From Flavobacterium sp. SUN052 (GTDB lineage: Bacteria > Bacteroidota > Bacteroidia > Flavobacteriales > Flavobacteriaceae), in the NCBI RefSeq assembly GCF_028867935.1, contig NZ_JAPQNS010000013.1, positions 172,767 to 236,766 of the forward strand: a stretch of DNA of 64,000 nucleotides. Direction: 5' to 3'. Position 1 is the first letter of the stretch; each line of letters starts with the position of its first letter. Of this stretch, positions 35,989 to 45,900 are shown piece after piece. A program made the position numbers and the translations under genes. The notes beneath the pieces are model-generated. The model ran no database searches. It saw only the letters and a list, made by a program, of their open reading frames with translations, and had not been told where the DNA came from.

Positions 35989-36936
35989 TTAGCCGCTTAT
36001 GTCGTAGGTAAGGCCGGTTGCCAGGAAATCGACGGGATTCGATATGGGCACTCCGTCAAACACCTGTTTACCGGCCGGTTTAGGATCGCCGGAGAACGTT
36101 TGCATGAATGTCCGGGCTTTGAGCAGTTCCGCATGATAGGTGTCGAAATCAGGAATATTAGCGTCCCATTCCAGCAAAGTCGCCACCCCACCGGTCAGTT
36201 GCCAGGCGAGGGTGAACAACTTCCATACAGCATCCACTACGTTCCGGTCGTGCGTGTCGATGATGTAATTACCACAATGCTGATGCCCGGCAATGTGCAT
36301 CTGAACAATGCTTTTATGGGGTAACTGCTGAATGTACTGCACCGGATCGAAGTCATTATTGAAGCCCGACACATACACATTGTTGACATCGAGCAGCAGG
36401 CCGCAGCCGGTTTCCTCGACCATATACCGCAAAAAATCCCACTCGGGAATGGTCGACTGTCGAAACGTGAGGTAGGTACTGGGGTTTTCGAAAACGACCG
36501 GCCGTTCCAGAAAATCCTGTATCTGGCTGATTCGCCCGCAAATATGCCCTAACGACTCTTCCGTGAGCGGAACGGGAAGCAGATCATGGGTATTAAGGCC
36601 ATTGACACCGGTCCAGCATAAGTGATCGCTCACCCAGAGGGGCTGAATATCGGAGGCCAGTTTCTTCAATTTACGCAGGTAGTCGTAGTTGAGCGGGTCG
36701 GCACTTCCGATGGAGAGCGAAACGCCGTGCATCACCACCGGATACCGCTCCGCGATTTGCCGCAGCACCTGCCGGGGACGACCACCGGAATCCATGAAGT
36801 TTTCCGAGATAACCTCAAACCAGTCTACTGCTGGATTTTGCTCCAGAATATAATTGAAGTGCTTGCTGCGCAAACCCAGCCCCAGTCCCGGATTAGGCAG
36901 GTTTTGTATGTGTTCCTGATAGGTCGACGGACTCAT
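35989..36936 (-). CDS. DUF692 / MNIO multinuclear iron oxidase (BufB-like)
   Basis: About 315 residues from ATG 36936, chosen because family homology starts right after it; the open frame upstream overlaps the precursor gene and looks non-coding. Metal-site segments of the MNIO family are visible in order: VMHGVSLSIGS, WVSDHLCW, VFENPSTY, LLLDVNNVYVSG, MHIAGHQH and LLEWDANIP. These supply the His/Asp/Glu ligands of a TIM-barrel di- or tri-iron site. Family enzymes such as MbnB, TglH and bufferin BufB oxidise cysteines in ribosomal peptides to oxazolone, thiooxazole or related groups. The gene begins 7 bases after the cysteine-rich precursor gene stops, so substrate and enzyme are coupled. SDH in place of the more usual SEH is a small deviation. 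Confidence 0.9.
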   Translation of the reverse strand: MSPSTYQEHIQNLPNPGLGLGLRSKHFNYILEQNPAVDWFEVISENFMDSGGRPRQVLRQIAERYPVVMHGVSLSIGSADPLNYDYLRKLKKLASDIQPLWVSDHLCWTGVNGLNTHDLLPVPLTEESLGHICGRISQIQDFLERPVVFENPSTYLTFRQSTIPEWDFLRYMVEETGCGLLLDVNNVYVSGFNNDFDPVQYIQQLPHKSIVQMHIAGHQHCGNYIIDTHDRNVVDAVWKLFTLAWQLTGGVATLLEWDANIPDFDTYHAELLKARTFMQTFSGDPKPAGKQVFDGVPISNPVDFLATGLTYDISG

Positions 36937-36943
36937 ACTGTCA

Positions 36944-37561
36944 TTAAGGGTTGCTGGCTTGCGGCTGATCATCCTGTTTGCTTTTCTCGCACAGTTCCTC
37001 GGCGCTTCTATTGGGGTCATTGAAACCAAACGAGCAGTATTTGTCGCCACTGTTCCCGCACGAATCGAATCCGTTGAGAATAGCAACCAGCCAATTTTCC
37101 GGCGGGCCGCATGGGTAAGGAGCCGGGGCCACATTCCGGTTGGCTTTGCTCATCCGCTCTTCAAAGAGTTTGCGAGCCAGCATCCAGGTACTTTTCCCTT
37201 TGTTTGGCCCCTGCGTACTGTAGCGTTCGGCCTGAATAGGCACGGCACAACTGCCCTGCCAGGCACAGTCATTGGCACCGGGCTTCGTCTGCTCATCGGC
37301 GGTTCCGTACAGCCCGCAACCGCCCTGCCCCCGGCAGTTATTGAGCGTATGGCAGGTATGAGCTTCGGCGGTAGCGCAGTAACCGCTCCCGGCGCAGGCG
37401 TTGGTTCCATACCGGTCATGCCCTTTGCAGGCGTTGAGGCCCATACACACATGTAATTCCAATGGGGGGCCAGTCGGTGATGGCGTTGGAGCCGGGCTGC
37501 CGCATACAGACGACCCGCCACTGCATCCATTACGATCTGCCGCGTACTGAATAGAAGCCAT
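36944..37561 (-). CDS. Cysteine-rich BufA2-like precursor (putative MNIO substrate)
   Basis: This 205-residue protein has 15 cysteines at 13, 20, 39, 45, 56, 62, 70, 76, 82, 99, 105, 151, 168, 176 and 191. The block CMGLNACKGHD, GTNACAGSGYCATAE and NNCRGQGGCG is typical of BufA2-type bufferin precursors, which bind copper or other metals after cysteine modification. It is longer than usual bufferins because of a C-terminal extension (WMLARKLFEERMSKANR...GFDSCGNSGDKYC). No signal peptide is visible, whereas known bufferins are exported. It lies directly upstream of the DUF692 and DUF2063 genes and just downstream of the ferritin-like gene. Confidence 0.75.
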   Translation of the reverse strand: MASIQYAADRNGCSGGSSVCGSPAPTPSPTGPPLELHVCMGLNACKGHDRYGTNACAGSGYCATAEAHTCHTLNNCRGQGGCGLYGTADEQTKPGANDCAWQGSCAVPIQAERYSTQGPNKGKSTWMLARKLFEERMSKANRNVAPAPYPCGPPENWLVAILNGFDSCGNSGDKYCSFGFNDPNRSAEELCEKSKQDDQPQASNP

Positions 37562-37604
37562 AGGAAGATTGATTTAGGTAGTAAACGGTAAGGTTAGGAC
37601 TAAT

Positions 37605-39017
37605 TCAGGCAAATAAACGGGCCGAACTAGCGGTGCTTAAATACGGCTCCAGGGGTACATCGGGCAAATCGTGCAGTCGCTGGCCAATGTTCGTGTTGAT
37701 AACCGTTGTGGAGCCTATAGCCTGGTTGTAGAGCGCAATCAGCTGAGATTTTGGGCTGGCATCGACCCGGAACGTATAGTTCTCAAATGTAGGCGCAACG
37801 GTATACTCCCGTCCGTCAGACCCGGTGTACTTCAGTTGGGTAATGTCGCCACATAACGAGTTCAGGATAAAAATCATGGTTTTATGAATGCCGAACATGA
37901 ATATCTCGTACTGCGTATTGCCGCTTTGCCGATAGCAGCCCTCCACCATCACATACAGGTAAGAATATACCGCGTTCAGCAGGTTCGACACCGGCTGGAT
38001 GCTAACGGGATAATCGGCCGTTTTAGGATTGGTAGGCAGGTTAAGGATAAAGAACTGGTTAAACACTTTCTCATCAATCCCCAGTTTCTTGAACGCATTG
38101 GCCAGATGCTCGTAGTGGCAGTAGATCTGCGCAAATTTCTCAAAGTGCGACAGTTCTTTGTGATCCGGATCGTCGAAATCGGCTGGTTGAACCTTCCCGC
38201 AATCCACCGACCCATCGGGATTTAATGGCGTCGCCCCGGCATGCCCCTCCCCCTGTTCGACAATCAGGTTGATAGCATCAATGGCCGACTCTCTGTCAAC
38301 GACATGAATCAAATCACCGCTATCGTCGGCGTTGACGAAGTGGGGCCTGTGTTTTTTGTCATAATAAACCGTGTCGATGTTGTTCTGCGCGTAATACCCC
38401 CGGCCGGGTACCAATTGGGGTGCCTGCGTATTGTAAGTGAGATCGCAGTGGGCAAGGCAGTCGCGAATACTGTCGTAAAATTCGCCGATTGTGGTGTAAG
38501 GCAAGGCCCGCTCAAGTGCCTCCGGTTCGCTGGAAAGCGGTTTGGGGCTCTCGATTTTCAGGAAAGTTTTCAGTTGCTCCAGCGAAAAAGCCGCCCGGTT
38601 GATCGGGAAAGGAGGCTCATGACCGGGCAGGTAGGCGGGCCAGATAGCCGGTGACTTATCCACCAGTTGAGGTTGCCCCACCAGCGCCTGTTTCAGATTG
38701 GACGAGAGCGACATGTGGAGCATCTCCTCAATGGCAACACTCATAATGAGCGCACCCGCTTTATTGGCATACACCATTATTTTGGCAGAATAGTCGAGTG
38801 CCATCGCGCTGGCCTCCTGCGGATTTTTCCCGGCCTTCAACAGGGCATTCGTCAGCGCATTAATTATTGAATCCTGGTTGGGCTCCCGAATGAGCGAATA
38901 GTAGGTGTAGAGGTAGACCGGAATAGTGGCAATTTCAATTTCGATGGCTTGCTGAAGGGCCTCTCCCAGGTTCTCGGGCGTGACGTTATCGACAAGCGGA
39001 CGTAGTTGCTGTTTCAT
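37605..39017 (-). CDS. VioB/RebD-type ferritin-like domain protein
   Basis: This 470-residue protein begins with a ferritin-like helical domain: EIEIATIPVYLYTYYSL near residue 28 and SVAIEEMLHMSLSSN near residue 95 supply E and ExxH iron ligands. The same domain forms the N-terminus of VioB and RebD, enzymes that couple two arylpyruvate imines in violacein and rebeccamycin synthesis. Those proteins are about 1,000 residues; this one has only the ferritin-like part plus ~300 residues of less clear fold. It is located between the decarboxylase and the precursor gene, on one strand with short gaps. A role in oxidising the imine made by the neighbouring flavoenzyme is inferred from this pairing. 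Confidence 0.75.
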   Translation of the reverse strand: MKQQLRPLVDNVTPENLGEALQQAIEIEIATIPVYLYTYYSLIREPNQDSIINALTNALLKAGKNPQEASAMALDYSAKIMVYANKAGALIMSVAIEEMLHMSLSSNLKQALVGQPQLVDKSPAIWPAYLPGHEPPFPINRAAFSLEQLKTFLKIESPKPLSSEPEALERALPYTTIGEFYDSIRDCLAHCDLTYNTQAPQLVPGRGYYAQNNIDTVYYDKKHRPHFVNADDSGDLIHVVDRESAIDAINLIVEQGEGHAGATPLNPDGSVDCGKVQPADFDDPDHKELSHFEKFAQIYCHYEHLANAFKKLGIDEKVFNQFFILNLPTNPKTADYPVSIQPVSNLLNAVYSYLYVMVEGCYRQSGNTQYEIFMFGIHKTMIFILNSLCGDITQLKYTGSDGREYTVAPTFENYTFRVDASPKSQLIALYNQAIGSTTVINTNIGQRLHDLPDVPLEPYLSTASSARLFA

Positions 39018-39066
39018 AAAAAGTAAGGGTTACGTGTTGGGTAATAAGTCAATCAGTACGCGGTAT

Positions 39067-40785
39067 TTACCATTGATGCCGACCTGTATGCGGGCCTGGT
39101 TTGGTAGGGGGTAAAGCCGCCAGCCGGGCCAGTTGGGGCGGATAGTCTTTCTGCGGAATCACCACCTCCACCAGCGCCGGAGTATCGGTCAAACCGGCAA
39201 TATCGTCCAGCACTTCCTCTAGCTGCGAAACCGTTTCGACCCGGTAGCCTTTCACCCCAAATGCCGTTGCCAGTGACCGATAGTCCCACGCGGGCAGCAG
39301 ATCGAACGGAGCAAATTCGCCCCCCGGCTTGAAGGCACTGCTATCCACAAACGCCTGTTCGATGGTATACGACTGATTACTCATGACGAAAACGACGGCA
39401 TTGCACTGCTGGCGTGCCAGACTGGACAACTCCTGACAGATCATCATAAAACCCCCATCGCCTGCCACCACAAAAGGGCGTTTGCCGCTCCCCAGCGCCA
39501 CACCCAATGCACAGCCAGTTTCGTGCCCCAGCGACCCCCAGGCAGCCTGCGCCACAAAGCTGTTGCGTGGCATACCCGGCAAATTACCGAACACATACAG
39601 GGATGTACTTTCCCCCAATATCAGACTAATTTCGTTGGTAAGCGCCTGATCAGCAATATATTTCTGAATTTCATCGAAGAACACCGTATAGGACAACCCA
39701 TCATGCGGAACCAGTTTTTCCTGGGCGTCGGGCGGTACGACTGGCAGGGCATACTGCCGGGGAAAATCGGCATGAGAGAGGAACCGGTCGAGAAGCCCTT
39801 CCAGAAAATCGCGGAGAGTTACCTGCGGATACGATTGATAGCCGATATGGGCTTTTTCATCCGTTACCTCAATCAGGCTATCAAAACTGGCATTGATGAT
39901 ATCGAGGTAATCATCCGTAATGATCGTTCCCAGGGCAATCGGGCAATCACAGTGTTTCATCACCGCACGGGTCAGTGCCGGGGAAGCCGGTCCCGCATAG
40001 GTACCGATAAATTGCGGCTGATTTTCGTCCAGAACGGTCTTGCCCAGGCTGGTTGTCGTAAAAAACAGCCCGCTGGCCTCTACAAGATGCTGCATGGTAT
40101 CCTGCAAACCGAACCGCTGTACCTCTATCCCTAGCCAGAATACCGGCAGTTTGGCCGCCAGCATACGCCCCCATACGGCATCGAGTAACAGCGACAATAC
40201 GTCCTGATTACTACTGGTATCGAGTGCCTGTAAACGCCCCACGGGACAAACGCACGACTTTGTCCAAACATCATTGATACCTTCCAGGTAAATCGGTCGG
40301 CGGTGGGTAAGCATGGCCGAGATGGCCCGGTCAATCTGGGCGGGTGCCTCTATCGCATCCGTGATGATTTCAGAAGCAACGGTCACCGGCCGAAATACCT
40401 GTTCGTCGGCCTGCAGGTTTCCCGTACTATGGTGAAAGAGAACCCCTTTCTGGCGTTCGAGCTGCCGGTCTGTCGACTTTGGGCTGGCCGAAATGATGGC
40501 CACCGGCACCCGTTCCACGTACGAACCTGCCACGCAGTTCAGCAGGCTGAATGTACCAACGCCATACTGCACACAGGCGGCTCCAATACCCCGGTACCGG
40601 GCATAGCCATCGGCCGCGTAACCCGCGCCCAACTCATTGATGGTTGGGATACGGGTAATGCCGGGGGTGTCGTCCAGCGTAGCCAGAAAAGGACCTGCGT
40701 AATCGCCGGGTACAGTAAACACATGCTCCAGACCCGACTGCTTCAGGCGGGTGATGAGGTAGGAAGCAACGGTGGTTGTATTCAT
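39067..40785 (-). CDS. ThDP-dependent 2-oxo-acid (indole/phenylpyruvate-type) decarboxylase
   Basis: 572 residues from ATG 40785, chosen because the PYR domain starts there (MNTTTVASYLITRLKQSG). The conserved glutamate lies in NELGAGYAADGYAR near residue 50. The ThDP/Mg motif is AGDGGFMMICQELSSL...NQSYTIEQ, matching the GDG(x)N-type motif. The layout PYR, central, PP domain and length fit pyruvate, indolepyruvate and phenylpyruvate decarboxylases, which release CO2 to give aldehydes. Its start is 8 bases past the stop of the amine oxidase gene, which would supply the 2-oxo or imino acid substrate. Substrate preference cannot be read from sequence alone. Confidence 0.85.
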   Translation of the reverse strand: MNTTTVASYLITRLKQSGLEHVFTVPGDYAGPFLATLDDTPGITRIPTINELGAGYAADGYARYRGIGAACVQYGVGTFSLLNCVAGSYVERVPVAIISASPKSTDRQLERQKGVLFHHSTGNLQADEQVFRPVTVASEIITDAIEAPAQIDRAISAMLTHRRPIYLEGINDVWTKSCVCPVGRLQALDTSSNQDVLSLLLDAVWGRMLAAKLPVFWLGIEVQRFGLQDTMQHLVEASGLFFTTTSLGKTVLDENQPQFIGTYAGPASPALTRAVMKHCDCPIALGTIITDDYLDIINASFDSLIEVTDEKAHIGYQSYPQVTLRDFLEGLLDRFLSHADFPRQYALPVVPPDAQEKLVPHDGLSYTVFFDEIQKYIADQALTNEISLILGESTSLYVFGNLPGMPRNSFVAQAAWGSLGHETGCALGVALGSGKRPFVVAGDGGFMMICQELSSLARQQCNAVVFVMSNQSYTIEQAFVDSSAFKPGGEFAPFDLLPAWDYRSLATAFGVKGYRVETVSQLEEVLDDIAGLTDTPALVEVVIPQKDYPPQLARLAALPPTKPGPHTGRHQW

Positions 40786-40793
40786 GGCCGACC

Positions 40794-42515
40794 TTAGCTG
40801 ATAGGAATGGGTGTCGAACAATTCGGGGTGATCGCATCCAGATTATCGAGGCAATCCTGGCACTCGATACACCCACTTAAATCACCACAACCGGGGCAGT
40901 TGTTGGGCAGCAGTTGGTAAGTGCCCGGCAACCAGACGGGTCGTTCCAGTCCAAAAAACTCCTGCAATGTCGATTCAGCCGTTGTCAGCGCTCCTTCTAC
41001 CCAACCCTGGCCATAGGAATAGGCTTCGCCCACGATGTGAATATCCTGGTTGCTGACGGGCTTACGCATTCGGCACATAATCTCATCCAGCCGGTAGTTG
41101 GCTTTCCATTCGTGCCAGCCTCCGCCGTACGGATCTTCGTTCCAGGTATGATACACCGCCGAATAGGGCATTGGGATCTGGGGCAGGGCGTGCAATTCGG
41201 CCACCTGCCGGTTCGCTACCTGAACCATTTCGTCGGTCGCCTTAAATTCGGTTTTGGGTATTATGTCATCTACTTTCCCTTCCAGACAGGCGGGCATATA
41301 CCCGGTATACGGCTCCCCGCTTTCCAGCCCTTTCCAGAATGGCACGGTATCAAGATCGCTGTAGCTGGCCATCAGGAGCGAGTTCATGAACGGAAATCCG
41401 CTGGTCTGTTCCCCTTCCGTACCGAAATAATACACTTGCCGGAGGGGCAGGTCGGTAACGGAGCGTCCAGCCACGAGCCCCAGCGCCCGCCACCAGGGAC
41501 GTTCGTAAGCCAGAAACAGCTTGAACGCACTCTGTATCAGCACCGACGGTATATTTTCTTTAAGCCACGGATCATCGAAAAACGTACTCTTGATCAGTTC
41601 CAGCGACCGCCGGGGCATTGCCAGAATAATCTTTTTGGCTTTCACTTTCGTGATTACCTCGGGCTCCAGCGGCTTTGTCGGGCCGTCTTGGGTAACCGTT
41701 TCCCGGAAAATGAGCGTGTAGGGATACTCGCCGGAGCCAATCTCGATTTCGGTGAGCTGCTGGTTCAGGTGCAACCGCTCGCCTTTGGGGACTATGCCGG
41801 GAAAAGTATTATTAAACTGCTCTACCAGCCGAATGGGCAATTGATCGTACCCATTTTCCAGGGTTAGAAACTGGGTTTTGTCACTGTATTCGGTGGCGGG
41901 CAGTTGCGTAACGGCGTTGGCGTTGGCAACATTGGCCTCGTAACCCCCGGCATCCTTCATGAACTGGTACCCTTCATTGCTCAGTACCCGGTACATGAGG
42001 TTCCAGAAACCATGCTTCCAGAGGGGTTTATCGAACGCTTTCACCTTCATTAGATCGCACAGGCCCAGCTTATCCATGCCCGGATAAATGTTGTTCATCA
42101 CCTGAACCTGTAAGTTTGTCGGTCCCAGCCCCCGCTCTGACCAGGCCAGATTATACGGGACTTTAGTCGGGTCGGCGAGTTCGTGCAGCCGCAGGTGTTT
42201 TCCGCGCAGATAGAACAGGTTGCAGTTTGCCCCAACGGGATCGGGTGCGCCCATGGGAAAATTCTTCGTCTGGAGTTCGAGCTGATCGACCAGCCGGGCA
42301 ACCATAATATGCTGGTCGGGGATGTAACGCATACCACCTACCTCGGCCTTCATGTGCGGCAAGCCGGGCAGCGTAACGGTATACAACCGACCGCCGATTC
42401 GATTGCTGTTTTCAAACAAGCCAATTCGATGGTCGGCGCCTTTGTCCTGCTGCAAACGCCAGGCACTATACGCGCCGGACACACCTCCTCCAATAACGGC
42501 AATATCAAGGTTCAT
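40794..42515 (-). CDS. FAD-dependent L-amino-acid oxidase-like protein with cysteine-rich tail
   Basis: This 573-residue flavin amine oxidase has the N-terminal Rossmann motif VIGGGVSGAYSAWRL, GGRLYTV near residue 42, and the C-terminal FAD motif GEAYSYGQGWVEGAL. The family oxidises L-amino acids to imino acids with release of hydrogen peroxide. VioA and RebO are the relatives that act with VioB/RebD on tryptophan. The last ~35 residues are unusual: C540, C543, C549, C552, C555 and C566 form a compact C-x2-C-x5-C-x2-C-x2-C cluster plus one more. This could bind metal or be modified by the DUF692 enzyme. It is the first gene of the cluster, with 440 bases of non-coding DNA upstream. Confidence 0.85.
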   Translation of the reverse strand: MNLDIAVIGGGVSGAYSAWRLQQDKGADHRIGLFENSNRIGGRLYTVTLPGLPHMKAEVGGMRYIPDQHIMVARLVDQLELQTKNFPMGAPDPVGANCNLFYLRGKHLRLHELADPTKVPYNLAWSERGLGPTNLQVQVMNNIYPGMDKLGLCDLMKVKAFDKPLWKHGFWNLMYRVLSNEGYQFMKDAGGYEANVANANAVTQLPATEYSDKTQFLTLENGYDQLPIRLVEQFNNTFPGIVPKGERLHLNQQLTEIEIGSGEYPYTLIFRETVTQDGPTKPLEPEVITKVKAKKIILAMPRRSLELIKSTFFDDPWLKENIPSVLIQSAFKLFLAYERPWWRALGLVAGRSVTDLPLRQVYYFGTEGEQTSGFPFMNSLLMASYSDLDTVPFWKGLESGEPYTGYMPACLEGKVDDIIPKTEFKATDEMVQVANRQVAELHALPQIPMPYSAVYHTWNEDPYGGGWHEWKANYRLDEIMCRMRKPVSNQDIHIVGEAYSYGQGWVEGALTTAESTLQEFFGLERPVWLPGTYQLLPNNCPGCGDLSGCIECQDCLDNLDAITPNCSTPIPIS

Positions 42516-42955
42516 ACGGAAAATTTTGGCAAGTAAATGATTAATAAATGTACTAGTGTACTCGAGAAAATAAGTGACAGATAGTTAAGGCAACCATACC
42601 AAAAAAAACCTACAAACTTCTAAGCATCAATAAGTAACCCTACAGTTTCATCACAAAACAGTAGTGAGTTTGTCGGCGCGACATACTAAGAATGGTTTGT
42701 GAGTATTAGGTTTGATTATTGGGAAGTGCGATAAGGTTTGCTGAATGATGACCATTTGGAAAAAGGCTTGACTCATTCCCGCACAATTAGGAAAATGACT
42801 GATGCATTGCTCGCTGATCAATACGTCGACTTAGGTTTGGAGCCATAACTTATCGAAAGTCGGTTCCTACCTAATCCGATGCGAATGTTATAGGCAGTGA
42901 GTGCATAAATTATAAATGTACCCACTGCCCGTAAATGATTCCTCAAAACAAGTTA
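42516..42955. other. Intergenic region upstream of the amine oxidase cluster
   Basis: 440 bases with no credible gene. It should hold the promoter of the amine oxidase operon (reverse strand) and the end of the second giant gene's transcript. No exact TAnnTTTG element or T-tailed hairpin stood out. Confidence 0.4.
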
Positions 42956-45900
42956 TCAGGGTTTGACCACAATGACGCCCTCCACCGTTCGCTGGCAACC
43001 ATTTGAATCTCTCACTGTCAGCCGGAACGGTCCCGTTCGGTTGATGGGGAAAAACCCGTTGCTGTTCGTGTTCACCTGCCGAATCTCGAAACCGTTAATG
43101 CGATCAACAATAATCACCCGTTCAAAAGAAATACCCCCGAATACCTGGAAATTTACCCCCATCAGCGGGGCGGGTAGGGTGATGGTGGCCCCTTGAACCG
43201 TAGCGTTGTTAGGCACCAGCAGTGAGACGGTGGGCAAGGGGTTCACGGTCAAGGTGAAACTGTTGGACGTTACGCTGCCGCACCCGCTTGTAACCACCAA
43301 TACGTAACTGCCCGCCTGCCCCACTTGCACCCCCGCCAGTGAGAGCGTGGCGGAGCTCTGGCCGCTCACAAGCTGGCTATTGCGATACCACTGATAACCG
43401 GTGATGGCTCCACCTATTGTGGCTGCCACTTGCACACTGCCCCCCTCGCAAATGGTGGAGGTGCTAGTGGTGATAGCTACGGTGGGTGCCTGAGCGGTTA
43501 AATTGCTGAACACGGTGACGGTAGTGGAGGCCAGACAACCGTTAGTCGTGTTGGATACCGTTACCGAATAAATTCCACCAATATTGACTGTGGCTGAACT
43601 GCCCGACGACGTTACGAAGCTGGGACCACCAAATGCATAGGTATTTCCGCCTGTGGCCGTTAACACAACGGTCGGCACCGAGCAGGTGATGGTTCCGCTG
43701 GCCACCAGGCTCGGTGTGGGAGCCGTGGTATTGCTGCTGACGATGGTAGTAGCCAAAGCGGTACAACCATTGGCTCCGGTTATAACCACGGAGAACGTGC
43801 CCCCCTGACTCACCGTGGCCGAACTGCCCGCTGAAGCCACAATTCCTGTTCCAGAGAAGGTATAGGGGCTTCCGCCCGAAGCGGTGAGCGTTACCTTTGA
43901 GTTGGCGCAGGTGATGGTGCCGGAGTTTGTTAGATCCGCCGTGGGAGAGGCCGTGTTACTGTTGACGGTTGTCGTGGTCACGCTCAAACAGCCCGTAGCG
44001 GTGTTGGTCACTGTCACCGAATAGGCTCCGCTGGCGTTGACGATGGCCGTACCGGCTGCCGCGTTCTGACTTACTACTCCCGGCCCTGCGAACGCATAAC
44101 TAGTCCCCCCCGTGGCCGTCAGCGTCAAACTTGTCACCGCGCAGGTCAGCGTGCCGCTGGCTACCAGCGAAGCCGTGGGTAGGTTTACGCTTTGGCTAAT
44201 GAGGGTGGTGCTGGTCGCCGTGCAACCATTCACGTTGGTTACCGTGACAGTATATGTGCCTGCCGCGTTCACCACCGCCGTTCCAGAGGTTGTGTTCTGG
44301 CTCACAATCCCAGGCCCGGCAAAGGTGTAGCTATTGCCCCCACTGGCAGCCAATGTCAGGCTGGTCTGGGCACAGGTGAGCGTACCCGATGGACTGGTCG
44401 AAAGTGTGAGCGACGGGCTGGCCGTGTTGCTGTAAACTGTCGTGCTAGCCGAGGCCGTGCAACCGTTGGCATTCGTTGCTGTCACAGTGTAGGTATTGGC
44501 CGCTGTCACTACAATACTGGGTGTTATAGCTCCCGTGCTCCACACTATGCCTGTTCCCGAACTGCTGGCGGTGAGCGTCAGGCTTGTTTGCGAGCAGGTG
44601 AGCGTTTGACTGGTGAGCGAAATGCTGGCAGTGGGAGATGCCGGGTTGCTCAACACGATCGTTGTACCCACTGTTGGCACACAAGCCGCACTGCCGTAGC
44701 CCAGCGAGAAGCTCCCGTAACTCCCCGCCGAAAGACCCGTTAACACGAATCCGCCACTGCTCACCGCCACCGAACGAGGGCTACCCGTCCCCACATACGA
44801 CAGCGAATAAGCGCCATTAGGCAGGTTTGTCGTAAAGGCGATGCTGCCCGTGCCGCCACAACTGGCAATGTTGGTGGTGGTACTCAGCGCCAGCGTTGGG
44901 CAGGAGGTTGTCAGACTATAGCTGCTACTGACCAGCGAACAACCGTAGATGTCGGTAACGGTCAGGCTGAAGGGGAAGGTGCCGACCTGCGTGGGCATAC
45001 CTGTGATGTCGTAGTAATTGCTAAAGACATTGTTGGTAGTCAGGCCTGCCGGGAAACTGCTGAAGCTAAACGAGTAGGGAGAATTTCCTCCTGAAACCTG
45101 CCAGGCTAAGGTAGCTGGCAACGTAACCCCTACCAGGGCCGTTGAAACGCTGGGCGTGGTTAGTGATAGCGAGGGGCAGTTTACTGTCAGGGTGTAAGGT
45201 GGAGACACTGCCGAGCAGCCGAAGATATCGGTAACGGTTAAGCTGATAGGGTATGTGCCTGCCTGAGTGACCACGCCTGACAAAGCCCGGTAAGCCAACC
45301 CTGATGTCCCTATGGTAAGACTATTGGGCAAGCCACTGAAACTAAACGTATAGGGAGTACCCGTGCTCCCGCTCGCCGACCAGGCAATCGGCCCCGCGCT
45401 TAGGGTTAGGCCAACCGTTGCCGTAGAAATAGTGGGTGGTGTAAAGGTGATCGCAGGGCAGTTTATGGTCAGGGTGTAGGCCGTATTAACGGCAACACAG
45501 CCATTGCCATCCGTAACGGTGAGGCTGATGGGGAAAACGCCCGCTTGGGCGGGTGTTCCCTCGATTCGATATTGAGTAGCACCGAGATTGCTGCCCGTCA
45601 GGCCCGGTGGTGGAGGACTGAAGGCGAATGTGTAGGTTCCGTTACCACCCGATGCCGTAAAAATCAATCCCCCTGGTAGGACAATGCCAGTGGTGCCCGT
45701 GTTTGACGAAGGCAGCAGGATCAAGGGTAGATTTGCAACGCTTTCTACAACGGTGGTGGTGGTGCTGGTACAGCCGCTGCCATTGCCCACCGTTACGGTG
45801 TAGGTGCCGGGTGCTCCCGCTACCGCTGTGCCATTCACCTGATCCTGACTCGACAGACCGCCCGACGGCCCGGCGAAGGTATAACTACTGCCACCCGTAG

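Noticed and set aside
40914..41867. 317-codon plus-strand frame
   Set aside because: It is fully antisense to the flavin amine oxidase, whose motifs are unambiguous.
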